64,000 nt of DNA, from assembly GCA_947652115.1 (NCBI GenBank), contig OX393563.1:9569495-9633494 (forward strand), given 5' to 3'. This DNA comes from Blastomussa wellsi. Taxonomy: Eukaryota > Cnidaria > Anthozoa > Scleractinia > Plerogyridae. The stretch's first letter is position 1. Every line of letters begins with the position of its first letter. Of this stretch, positions 33,301 to 46,900 are shown piece by piece. The translations under genes and the position numbers were made by a program. The notes under the pieces were generated by a model, which saw nothing but the letters and a program-made list of their open reading frames with translations, was not told the origin of the DNA and did not search any database.

Positions 33301-36300
33301 ATCGGTTAAAATTTAGCAAGCTGGGTTAACATCAGAAAAGACAAGGCAAGCCGACGAAACACATACACGCAGAAACTGTGTAATATTCCCACCTTTTGCT
33401 TTAACTGCTGTAGTTCCCTCTCTTTCTCCTCCAAAATACTCTTGTACTGTTCTTTAGCTTGAAGACTCTCTTCAAGTCTCCGCTCCAGATCCCTCGTTTT
33501 ATCACTCGACGTACGAGCCCAGTCCCTCGAGGGTGAAGTCTGGGCGGCCATATCCGAGCCAGTCCGGTTATTTCGCGCTTGAAGCCGACGCAATTCATCC
33601 AGTTCTTGTTTTAATATTTCCAGTTCCTGTTCTCGCTCAAGAAACGTCTCATCGTGGCTGCCGTTTAAACTTGAAGCGTAAAATTCTAGCCTCGTGTTGG
33701 CGTCTATGAGCCTTTTCTCCAGCTCGCTGAACGTTCTCTTTGTGTTTTCTAACTCTACTTGTTGAGTCAAGTCTTGTATAACAGCCTCTTTTTCGGCTAG
33801 TGTCTGCATGTGTAAAGCGTTGACTTCACTGAGTTGGTTCTTGAGCCTGATATTCAGCTGACTACTCTGTTTCAGCTGTTCTTTTAACTTTTCTATTTGC
33901 TTCAAGAGAACAGAAATCATGTGTTAGAACCTTCTTGGAGTCTGCTGTTCCCAGACAAGGCTAAAAGATGATTAAAACTTTAAAAGGAAAGAACACCGAA
34001 CGTTTCCAATTTAAATTAAGTGACCAATTGTATGCTGACTTTAGCGTCTAAAAGAGTACCTGCTCCAGTCTCTGAAGCTTTGAAGGTGACCCTCCGTCAC
34101 TGCTGTCTCGACCACTTGAGCCTCCAACACCACTGATCCGCGGCTGTACTTCATTCAGTCGAGCCTGTAATGAAGCATTCCAGCGTTCACTGTCTTCGAG
34201 CCTCGATTTAAGTTCTTGGATTTCCCTCTGATAAGCGGCGTCATAAGGTGCTGCCGGACGTGGGCTCGGCGTTTTACCGGAAGCTAGTTTGTCGTGAAGT
34301 TGAGCCCGCAAAGAGTCATTTAGGCGGATTCCTTCCTCAAGCTGTGCGCGGAGGGCTTTCAACGCCTGCATCTCGTCTTTGATGTTTCTCTCATGGCTGC
34401 GAGCAATAAAATACTAGTTTTAAGATTTAAAACACAATACGCCAGACCCGCCATTGGGGAAAAAGATAAATTTGTTTTTAAGTTTCCCACCTTTAGGGGT
34501 GCCTCGGTAAAGAGACCGCAAACAACCATGTCGCAAAAGTAATCATTTTTCTTTGTTTATAGTTGCCATGAAGTTCGTCATCAGAAGATTAACTTAGCTG
34601 GGCCTCTTAACAAGCTCTTCAACTACTATGGTGCTCAGTCCCTCGATTGGAAAGATATAAAAGACACCTTCGGGACCTGAGATGGGATAAGGAGATTGTG
34701 TAGCAGATTGTGTTTATCTCTCCTCCTGCCTTAGTGGCAACCGTACCTTGTCTCTCCTTGCTGTGCATTCTGGACCACATGCACCAAGTTACTGTATAGA
34801 GCATGCTCAGTATCCAGGATGTCGTTAAGTCGTTTTGTCTCTGAGATCTGAGCTTCAAGCAACTGCTGTAATTGAAGGACATCAGGTCTCTGAGGAGAGA
34901 AAAGGCAAAGATAGGTACAACGTAAAACTAAATGCAAGGCTGAGGCTGATCGGTAGGCTTCAAAGGGTGAATTAATTTCCCAATATTTCGGTTACACAAA
35001 ACTACCCTTCCTCAGGAGCTGAAAAAAAGCTAAGTAAAAATGGAAATAAACAGTTACAATATTTAAAATGATACTAATGAAAAGGTAAAATATGATTGGT
35101 TGGCAAAAATGGAAAACAGAAATGGTTACAAAACTCAGTATTCACTAAAAAAAATGACAATAGCAATCGCGTCTGTTCATTCCGGAGGGTTCCCGGGTCT
35201 TGCCTTTTTACATGGAGTGAAGTGTCTAGGGTTATTACTACTCCCGTTGGATGGGATCATGGAGTCATGCTGGTCCATCACAGGCTACTCGCCAGCATTC
35301 TGTCAGGTTACCCAAAATGCTCGTGACTGATTGACTTCATGTTACCTGTTCTTCGGCCCCAGCTCCTACTCCAGGACTCTCCCTGCGTGATGTCCCAGCT
35401 CTTTGTAACCTGGCCTTCAGGTTGTTTACTTCTTGTCGAAGGAGGTTGACTTCTTCTTCCCCATAGGAAGCCTTGCAACGACAAAGCAAACCGCATAGCT
35501 GTTATTCTTGACTTCTTATCACACCCCTCATCCCTCTCAACAGATTTCAGGGAAAGAACATACGCCTCAGAGGATACAGTTCATCACGGACTGTATTTCC
35601 TTTGAGAAAAAGATTGTTGAACAAATAACAAAGATGCTTCGTGGGGTCATCAATTATGACTCCTTTCATCCCTGTATCTTGGAAAAGATCTGAGAAGTTC
35701 CAGTTCAGGGTTGCCACTCATCAGAAACTGAAACGTTCCCTGACTTTTCACTGACCTTGGAACAATTTTCCCTGACCTTAGATCAGGTAAATAACTTAAC
35801 AATAAAGAAACAACAGAAACCGCTGACCAAAACTACTGCTTCTGCACGCCACTCGAACAGCAACAAATAAATCATTTTACACCATGTTTTTACTTGAAGG
35901 AAATACAATTCCCAGGCTTTTCACTGACTTTGCCTAACATCCCTGACCTTTTGCAAAATTCCCTGACTTTTCACCGTGGCAACCCTGCAGTTACCTGATT
36001 ATTGAGCCTTCTCTTGTAACTCTCGACTTGCTGCTCAAGAGAATTCTTCAGGTCTTCAGTTTCCATCAGCTGTTGCCGTAACAAATTATTCGAGGCCTGA
36101 AAAAACGAAATTCAAAATTTAGCGAAACAATAAGGTTGAGACTAATGAATTTCTTACGTTTGTTTTGTCGTCCGGTACTGTGATCTCTCTTCATGCTACA
36201 GAAACGAGAATCAGCCTAACACCGGCATAACCGGTGGATGGTTAGCACCCTTTGCCCAAAAGGGGTCTTTTTAAGAACTGGAGTACAGAAAAGGGAAAAG

Positions 36301-37929
36301 AACTGTTATACCTCTAATTCTTGTGCCTTCTTTTGATAGTATCCAATATTCTCTTTCATATCTTTCAGCTGCTTCTGTTGGTCCTCTTGCATCTCCTATG
36401 AATACCATAGATAAACCAACCAACCAACCAACACACCACAATCGGTTACTTTTAATCCTTTACTGCCCAAGAGCAACTGTCCAACGCCAGACGATTTTAC
36501 TCGTCAAAGGGAGACCCCTTGGGCAGTAAAGGGTGAAAAAACTATCTTCCTTAACAAGATCTTGGTAAGCCCAAAACAACCCAAAGATAATACATAATCC
36601 ACCCACAATGGGTTATCTTTTTAGAACAGTCCTCGACAAATGAAGGGAACCATAGGTAGCGAGAATAGTAGAGGATGGAAGTTAAATGCATTATAGAGAA
36701 ACTTGAAATAGATGAAGCAATGCTCGCTTGATACGCTCTACCCTGCCAGCAGAGTCTGCCGCCATCTATTCTACGAAGGCCATGGTCTGCCTGTGATTCC
36801 GTTTAAACGTGGTGTCTATATTTCAGAACTTAAAATTAAATTGAACACTCGGTATATCCTTCTTTTGCACTTTTAAGAAAATCGCCAGTAAAAGCTGGTT
36901 TTCACTAGCGCACAAACATAAACATAACGAAATAAGCACGAGCATAAGAAGAACAAATTAACACACTTGTTCTTCTCATGCATGTTGTTTTCACTAGGAA
37001 TCACGGCGACATAAGCATTAGCTAAAGCACAAGAACAACGGACAGTGTCCGTTCTTCTTGTGCATATGTCGTTATGCTTATGTGCTAGTGGAAACCAGCC
37101 TTTACGGCCAAGAGCAATTCTAATCTTAATGGTTAAATGCATTAACCCAGTGATCACCTTAATGATTTTGTCTTTCATCTGGGCAGCTTCATTCAGCATT
37201 TCAATGTTGTTCAGCTTCACCTTCATTTCTGCTTCTAGTTCCAGGTTAGATTTTTTGAGTGCGGCCTGAAGCAATAACAATAAGTTATAGCAATAAGTTG
37301 AAACCAGAGCCGAAAAAATCGTCGGCTCTCACAGGCTATATTTCAGCAGATTAAAAATTGGCCTCTGAATAATCTTGTCACCATAAATCTTTAAGTACAA
37401 ATTTTTGTTTTATTTTTGTTACAACAGAAAATTGAACCAAAACTCACCGAATCGACAAGCGCTTGTTCTTTGCCTTTCTGAGCCTCTGCCAGGGCCTGAG
37501 ATAAAAAAGACATGATATAATTATGACCATCTAGTCATTGAATTAACTGAAATATCACATTATAAAATAAGCCCAATTATGCTCGCAATTTGATTGGTTC
37601 CTGTCTATGATCTATTAAAGGACACACGCACTGATGACGTTTAAATTTTGTTTCTTTGTTATATAAAACAGAAAGATTCCACGTTGCCCTGCGTCTGTTC
37701 AGTCTGTTCACAGAAGACGTCAAAATGTGGTAAGAACATCAGTGACACACTCGGCTATCGCCTCGTGTGCCAAATTTTGACGTCATCAGTGATATATTAC
37801 TCAACAGACGCACGGCAACATAGAATCTATTTGTTAAATATAATAAAAAGCCACGAAGGAGAAGGGATGGACAAAGCTGGAGAAGTTCAAAACGGATGGG
37901 AAGTGTTGCCTCAATGCCCAGGGTATTAG

Positions 37930-37974
<45 letters not shown>

Positions 37975-40900
37975 GTATAACAATATAATTTGGTTTTATC
38001 AACTGGGTTGATAATGTCAATTGGCCACCGTAAAGAGATTCAAGAGCTGACGTTTCGAGCGTTAGCCCTTCGTCGGAGCGAATGTAAGAAAAGTCTGTAA
38101 GAAAAGTATTAGTCTGTAAGAAAATATCACTTTATAATGCTCGGATTTCGCCTTGTTTGTCATGTAGTCGTGATTCTGCCAATAACACTGTTGCTCAACG
38201 AAACTCAAAGTAAATAAAAATATACACAGTCGGTGGAACAAGTGCCAGCTTTGGGAAATCTTCGTTGAGCACTCGAGGGGTTGCCGACTTATTTTATCCA
38301 ATCAAAAACTTGCGCGAGAGCTCGTAAATACACCGAGATTTACCGAGCAAGCAAACACGTCATGTTGCTTAGCAACTTCAGGGACGGACACTGTGACGTA
38401 CCTAGCCCATTTAAGGAAAACATCAAACGGACAATTACCTGAGACTGCTCTGCAAACTTTTGCTTAAGCTCCTGAAACAGAGAAAGCAAAAGATAGTGTG
38501 TTTACCCACACCATGGCAACAGATTTTGCAGGATTTTAAAATATGTAAAACGTTTCTGAAATGCTAAACTCTTGAAGAAAAAAATGCACAATCTAGACCA
38601 TTTCCGTGTTCCCAAAATCTGTTTCAAAACGAATCTTCCGGCAATGGCTTTCATGAAAAGGAGTTTGATTTACATGAAAACAATAACATGGTGATACATC
38701 AAACACGAGAAACAGTGTTTCAACACATTTCCAAACACCGAAAAGCGAGAAAATACAGCACGACGCGTAGCGGAGTATTCTCTACGAACAATGGAGGTAT
38801 TCGGACATGACTGTGATGAAATACTCTCTCGAGTGTTTGATGAATCCTGTCAATCAAAATTGCAACTACAGAGAAAACAAAGAAATTAAATCGTAAAAAT
38901 CTATGCAAATTGAGATCAAATTTCCAAACCACGGTTGCGGTTCTTAAGTTTGAGAATTTCATATGAAGGGTCCAAAGACTCGCTTTGACGCAGAGCCAAA
39001 AGGGATCTCGGAAATGGCCTTATGTCGTCTACCGTTTTATAATGCACATACATTTGGGAAATATAATATCAAGAAAATACTGCAATCACAAATCCAGTTA
39101 GCGAAAGTAAAGCGAGAAGAGCCTTACCTCTAAATTGGGAACACTTTGTAACCTTGAACGAAGATTCTCAATTGTAGCCCTAAAATACGAAACGATGTCG
39201 TTACCATTCAATACGAAAAAGAACGACAAACAAGTCAAAAAATGCATCTAACGAACGACAACAATGGTAGGTATTTCACATACTTTGCTTGTTTTATAAA
39301 GGAATCTCTTGTCTGTATTTCGTGTTGAAGATTCTCAAATTTCAACTTGTTCTGAAATAGAAGCACACATATTAGAAAACAACTGAGACCAAACACCAAC
39401 TACATTGTTAATTGGTATATATATATATATGGCTAACAACGATAACACGATAAAATTCATATTATAAAATAGTACGGACTGAATGGCGTCATCAGGGTTG
39501 AAGTCATCAGCGTCGTGAACTTTGAAAAATTTAGCCTATTTTTTCAAAATCGTCATTTCCAGTCCGTTTCAATCTCCTCCATCCTCAGCCATCTTTGTTC
39601 CTTTCTGGTTTAGTATCACTCCTTTGGTGTTTGTCTCTCTTAGCAAACTGTTGTTTTTAGGTTCCTAAATTTTAAGGGTAATTTAGATTGTTAAAGAAAT
39701 AACTCAAAAACTCGTGACGTAGCTCCTTTAAAGTTAAGTTATTCCCGAAGGGAAGAACTGTGCAACACAGCATTTTGGATTTTCCAAAAGGTGAGGTGCT
39801 AGGCGTCCGGACGACTGCAACCCTTGTGATGACAATAAGCGGTCCAAAACGTTTGCGTTTATATATTCTGTCGTTTGATCGTTTTTAACCTTGTATATAT
39901 CATTTTATCTTTTAATAACCGAATAATTATTATGTCAACAAATCATCAATTGGTTCACACGACTCCCTCTCCCACCTGTGACAGCAATTCCTTTCCTTTC
40001 TTTTTCTCTTAGAGTTTTGATTACGCCGCTGCCATGTTTACAACGTGTTACTATCGTGAATGAGATGAACACTGAAGTAATATCATTGTACCTCTCGATC
40101 GTCGCCTTGCAGTTTCCTCAAGTTGTTTCTGTAGTCTGACTCCAGCTTCTGTAACGATTCTACAGGAAAAAAGTCAGGGTGAAAATTAAACGCTGTGTAT
40201 TAAACGCTGTCAGCTGAGACAGACGCTATTAGAAAGCGGCAAATCTGTGAGCTGTAAGCGCCAACGTTTGAACCGTAAAAGGGCTAATTAAATGCTTTCC
40301 CTCGACATATCAATTCAGTCCTAGATCCTGCAGCTAGGAGGCTAGGGGAAGCTCCAGTAAGACTGGGGGACCGAGGGACTTGCGAAGTAATGAATTCAAG
40401 ATACATCCTTCTGTGACAATCACAGCGACACAAACAAAAAATGGCCATCTTTTGTGGTAACGGAAGAAATAGCAACATACCGTCCTTCTTTTGCACTTCA
40501 GCTTGCAGCAAACTGATATTTCTCCGAAGATCCGCCTTGAGAAAGAACAAGGACAACAAGATTAGGCACTTTGATAAAGTATACTATAGGTAGCTCCTTA
40601 AAATTGGTTAAAGAAAGCCTTTTTCAGAGTTGTAAAACCTACCACTTCAGAAGGGCTGGGAGCCTTTAGTGGACTTTTACTGGACTCCTAAAAAGAGAAA
40701 ATGTTGGATAAATTGATCAACAAAGCGGAAAAATAATAAAGATAAGTCCTTAAGATAGCAAACTTCGGGATATTATATTGAGTCGAAAAAATTAAACTAA
40801 CCTGCACTGCTTTCAACATCTTGTCCTTTTCTCGCCCGCTTTCTACTAATCCCTTGGTAACACAAAAACATAAATTGTTTGAGTAACTGAATGACCTTAG

Positions 40901-43900
40901 CCAGTAAACTATGATGAGTATAACTTGCACTGCAAAGGGCACCAAAAATAATCACTCCTACATTTCCTTCAACAGGATCGTAACTCCGGGGAATTTGGTG
41001 AATCGGCAGTATTGCCTACTTTCCGAACTCGCATAAAAAAGATGAGTAATTCCTTATTATATCACGGATGCCACGCATTTGCTATCCGATATCTGTTGCA
41101 AAGGATATGTGTAGCAGGGCAGGCGGTTTGATGTTAACTACTTACCCCAATAGTCTTGTCTTTGTCCTGTATGGTCATCTTTAGTTTGTTGACTAACTTG
41201 TCATGTTCCTGAGAGGCCCAAGCTTTGCTGTTCTCTAAAGCCTACAATGAAAAGGCGAAGAGAGAAAAAAAAAGAAATGTCTCTTGTTTTGTTTGCAGTC
41301 ATCACTCAAAAAGCTTATAGCTCACTTAATCTTTTTGCTCCAGTTACTTCAATGTATGCATGAAATATATACGTAGATCAATTGCAGTAGAGGGATTCCA
41401 GGGGCGGATCCAGGATTTTCTTAGGAGGGGGTGCACCACTAAGGAATGACGTAACTGACGGGTGACGTAAGCAGTATACTACTTATATTAGAGCCGCAGG
41501 TCATCTCGGTGGGGGGAGGGGTGTGTGCAGCCATGCACCCCTCCCCTAGATCTGCCCCAAGGGATGTAGATGGCTGTACCTGGACTTCATGTTCTTTGCT
41601 GTTCAGTAATTGTTGTAAGGTCTGTATGGTGGCGTTCTTTTCCGTTTGTACACGTGTCAAGTCATCAGCGGCCTCCTAAAGAAACAAAAGATACAGTCAT
41701 TGTAAGGGAGACCTTCTTAACTTCTAATTTGAGGCTATAAGGAAGGTTTCTAATCGTCATATTTTTAAGGAAACCAGAACTACTGTGGATAAGTTTTGTT
41801 TCACAAATTTGCTATATTGATGAGTCCTTCAAAGGTTTCAAATCAGGGCGCATTTGACATGTCACGTGACCAGAATATAATTTTCTGATTATTTGGCCAA
41901 TGGCGGAAACATCAGTGTCAATCATTAATAGTACGCGCCCTCAGTAAACCTGGTTTCTTTTTGTTTGGTTGAAAATATGTTTGGGAAAGCCGATAAAAGT
42001 CCGTCAACTTCGCATATTGAGCATTTATAGAGTGTTTTCGCTCACGTGACTAGCATCCATGTTGTTTTACTGAAACAAGGAAGAATTTGCATGAAAATAG
42101 AGTTCAATCCCCGAAAGACTCGTTCACTCCTCCAACATGGCTGCACTTTCTTTGTTGTACTACTCCAACATGGCCGCCGTGACGTCACGCGAACACACTC
42201 TATTGGTCGAACATTGCCTGCGGTTGAACTATATACAGTAGTGTTATTTATGTAATTCAAACCTTCAATGCAGTCTCTTTGTCACTGAGAGCTGACATGA
42301 GTCTTTTATTGTTAGCTTCATGAGCAGACGCCATTCTAGAGCGTTCCTGAAACATGTCCTGAGAGATAAATAAAAAACACATTAGAAACATTGCTAAGGT
42401 TGGACTGTCTATTTACAAGATAAAGATTTGTGAGGTGACGAGCCACTAAAGAGAGTTCAAGTGAAACAGTTGTCATTGAAAAAGATGAAAGTTGCTGTTG
42501 TCTCGAGCGTGGGGAAAGAAAAGATACGAGTCCACAATGGGAATTGAACCCATGACATTCGGTACGACGAGTTGGAAGCTCTATCTAATGAGCTTCAGGG
42601 AGATTCGTTGCTAGTTAGCCACGTCTTTCTAGTGGTGTATTGTATCAAATTTTACCTCCAAAAGCTTTTCCTTATCTTTGAGCAGGTCAGATATTTCCTG
42701 TAATTTCTTTGCTTCATCAGTTAACCCTTCATCCTTAAAATATAATAGTAGAAAAAGCCAAAATCAGTCGAGACTGATACAAAACTTTTTCCTGCAAAGA
42801 AACAACTCCTACCTCCACCGGACTGCTTAGCGCGTTTTTCACAAAGTCCTTTAATTCCTGCAACAGAGAAGACGCACAAATGCTAAACAACTAAATTCTA
42901 TTGTGTTTACGAGAAACCAGTAAACGTAGGAAAGAAAGAGAGACAAATAGCAGTTTTGCATCCTTAAGGTCGGACTGGAACTAGATTGAAAGACAACACA
43001 GGCACTCAATGTGTGCAGAGGAATGTAGACGTCAGTCATCATTTGCAAGTGAAAATACACAATGAAGCGTTTATTAGATTCGTTTTAGCAATTTCCTTCA
43101 TTTAACTAGAAATACTGCTAACCTTCAATTCCTCCTCCCTGTGGTTCAAATTGTTCTTCAGTTTTTGAATCACAACTTCTTTCTCCTGTAAACTGGCTTC
43201 TTTTGTTTCGAGATCTCCCTAAAATGCATGATAAACATAAATGAAAAATAAACTGGAGAGCAACAGCCATGTAATTTCTGAGAATTCTTGGCTGTACTGA
43301 CACTCAATTACCTTTTGTCGTCTCAGCTGATGATCCAGGGAGGCCACGTTTCTCTGTAAAGCATCATTTTTCTCTTTGTTTGTTTTCTCTAAAAGCTGTA
43401 TAAATAAACAGTGAAAACTTTTAGGACTCCCTTCCGACGTATTTAGAAGCCATTGTTGTAAACGAGAACGATATCATCTTCCCAACAAACAGCATTTCAC
43501 AGTAGAAGGTGGAAAATTAAAACAGCTGGGAGCACGGTGATAAACCATACAGGAACATGTAACATGTAACAACATGTAACATGTCACGAGAAAAAGCTCA
43601 TATTATCAATTATTTTCCCAGACCAGAAGAGGAATGAAAAATTTACATTAACATCACAAGAGTTTAATTTGCCTGGGTTTTCACTAAGTCTAATTATTAG
43701 AGTGACTTTTCCTCACTTTCAGCTCAACTTACTTTATTCTTTTCTTCAGATTCAAGCACCGCAGAGTTGATTTTCTCTATCAGCCTGTCTCGCTCCCTCA
43801 GGGACTGCTTCAGCTGCCGAACTTCTCCTTCCTTTCCCTGCAAAGCTCGAACCTTTTCCTCACCTGCAACCTTTGAACGTAGAATGATAAAAAGTAATAA

Positions 43901-46900
43901 TACGTACAAAACATGTGGAATGATATATTTTTTTTATTATACAGTGGTGTCTCCGACTGTTTTCCGACATGGCAGCACAGTGAAAACGGTATTCGCTACC
44001 TGTGAGATGCATGTGAGCTCTGCGTGGAAGAAAAGGAGAACACACGGCTTTTTGCAGCTCGTTTGTTTCCCACTGCTGGACGCAAATTATAAATGTGATT
44101 CTGCTTGCAGTCTTCAAAGATTGGGGTAAAAAACTCATATCAAACTGCCTGAAAATTCACTAACAATTGCCGTATGAAATGCTAGCTTGCATAACAGCTG
44201 ATTTACTGAAGTCTGTAGCAAGTATCAAGACTCGTCTTTACTGTAAGTACGTAAAAGCAGCCAATAAGAACATGGAACAAGGATTAGATTCTAAAGGAGC
44301 ATAAGGTTTCATAAATCAAGAGACACAAACAATAAGAACACATAAAACCAACCTGGAGAGCACGATCTTTCTCTTTCATGTAGTTTGTTAACTTTTTCAA
44401 AAGGTTATCCTGATTATCGGACGGACTCTGGAAATTAAACATCGTGCATTTGATAAGCAACAAAGCCAAAAATAAAAACGTGGCATAGCCTCCCTTGTTC
44501 TTACCTAATTATAGATTGAACGTTACATTGATTAACCGTTGTAGGCAGTTTGTTGTTTCGAGCATCAATCCTTTGGTCAGAGCCAACTCTTTTTTGATAA
44601 GTTCTTTATCTGTCCACCGACGCAGTACAACAGTTGCTTTAGAAACCAATAGCCTTGTTCTTTTGTGTTTAGAGTTTGTGTTTAGAGTTTTTCAATCGAC
44701 TAAGTTAGTAAGCATAATCTAACCGTTAAACATTGGAATGAAACACGATTGATGTTTTATATGATTGTGGGCATCTGCTCCAGTGGTGTTATAAACACGA
44801 CAAATTTGAGATAGAACGTTGCTTCGAAACAATTCCCAAGCCACGGGAAAGCATACTTAACTACTAAATGCGATTATAATCCTCAATTCTTTGTTTCCGT
44901 AACTTACCTTAACCCCTGAGTCATCACCCATGCCACTCCCCTCCAACGCCTCCAAAAAGTCCTGGTGTGAGAAAGGAATACAAGAAAACGCACAATCCGT
45001 GTCAGGTAGGTAAGACCCATATTGTGGGTAGGATGCTACCACTTCTGTCGGATTGTCCGACCAGTTCACAATGACTGATCTCAAAATGTCTACCTCCCTG
45101 ATCTAAAGTTTCAAGTCCAACGTCTAATCTGACATGCTACATGCGCCATTTTGTGAAAAAAAGTTACAAGGCCATTGGTTACTTGTTGTCATAATGCTGA
45201 TATTGCGAATCAGACGTTTTCTTTCTCTAAGCATGGTTCAAACCTAGCTTGGTGCGGGCCCCGGTTTTTTTTTATACTAGCTTGTTCCAGGCTCTCAGTA
45301 GTTAGGAGTGAAGGAAAAAGCAGCGTGCGAGGGGAAAACCGCAGGGGAGAAGAATATAGCTACTTAATCCCCCCAATCAGTTTTCCCTTGCTTGCCGGCT
45401 TTTCCGTCCGCCCCCCAGCTACCAAGAGCCAAGAATCGGCCATCTTTTTCACTTCCTGGACGTTTGAACCCAAGCTCATTCAAACCAGGAAAAGGTCATC
45501 ATTTTACCGCAATCAAATTGTCTTTCTCTTTATTGTTGGTCGCCAGTTTCTGGATTAGTCTGTCCTTGGTCTCTAGCTGTTCTTGAGCTCCTGCCGACAC
45601 TTGCTGTGAACAAATAACAGAAAAATTCAATCAAAGGGATTTCCCATGGAACGATGTTGTTCAAATGACTGTACAAAGTGATTACACGTTTCTTTTGGCA
45701 TTTACAGTAATCAGAAAACCGATGTGTGTTTATTTTGGTTCGGTGTCTGCTGGATTTCTGATTTCCTTTGTTTCAAGTTTGTTGATGATTATCAGAAAAT
45801 GAAAATACTTGATGGCAAGTTATGTTTACCTGATAAGCTTCTTCTAAAGCATCCATCTTGGAGTAGTGTTCTTGTGAAAGAGCTCGATGTTTTTCCATTA
45901 GCTCCTGTTCAGAAAAAGACAAAGAAAAGAAATATATACTGAAACAGAATGCCAAGAATCACAGTTCTGCTCCCACCTCGTCCCAAGGCATCGGTCGGTC
46001 AAAGCGGCAATGCATGAATCACTGGGAGCTTGCGAGTTTGATCAGTCCCACAGTTCAAAGTGAACCGCGCACTATCAATCCCATAATACAAAGTGCATCA
46101 TGCACAACCAATGAGCGACGTCTGGGGACGAGGCAGGTTCTGCTCCAATCTACTTAACAATTGGCTTTAGTATGCATTATCAAGTTACTGTGCTCACCAG
46201 GCTGCGATCAGGCGTCTTTTTGGATGATAATTAGATAATAAGCTTCTTGAGTACTCTCCAAAGTTATCAAGAGCATCATAACTTGATAGTGCACAGATAA
46301 AAGCAAGAACAAATTGTTTTATTTAATTGCTGTGGTAATGTACATCAAAACCTGCAAAAAAATTCATGCGAGAAAAAAAATCTTAATTTTTCGGGTGATG
46401 TGATTAGTTCACACTATCAGCATGCACTATTCGATTTTGTCCATGCTTACGTATAGTGAATTTGATTGTGCGCCTATGCTATATCATAATATGAGACATT
46501 TCTAGAAACTAGCTTCAACAAGCGTTAAAATAAAAAAAAAAAGGTTTTTTTCTACTCACAGCTTGCTCTAGTTCCTTTTGTTTCAACACCTCATCCAAGC
46601 GTTGTTCCAGCAACAATTTGCCATTGTTTAATCTCTGTAATGCAACTTCTTTGGCTGACATGGCCTGGATAAGTTTCTGAAAAAAAAAGTATTGAAATTG
46701 TAAGTTCAAATTTTAAAGACAGAAATACAGGTTGCGCTTAGAGATGCGTGTGAGAACGAAGGGGACAGATAGAAAGAATCATGCATTTATTCTTAACAAC
46801 AACTGAGTGTTGTAAAACCAAAACCAGAGTAATAACTTTGGCCAATCACAAAGGACAGAGACAATCCAGTGAACCAATCAAAATTCCAAGTAATGATACG

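Noticed and set aside
45175..45558. 127-codon plus-strand frame
   Set aside because: It overlaps exon 21 of the centrosomin-like gene on the opposite strand, which has coiled-coil content and proper splice sites.
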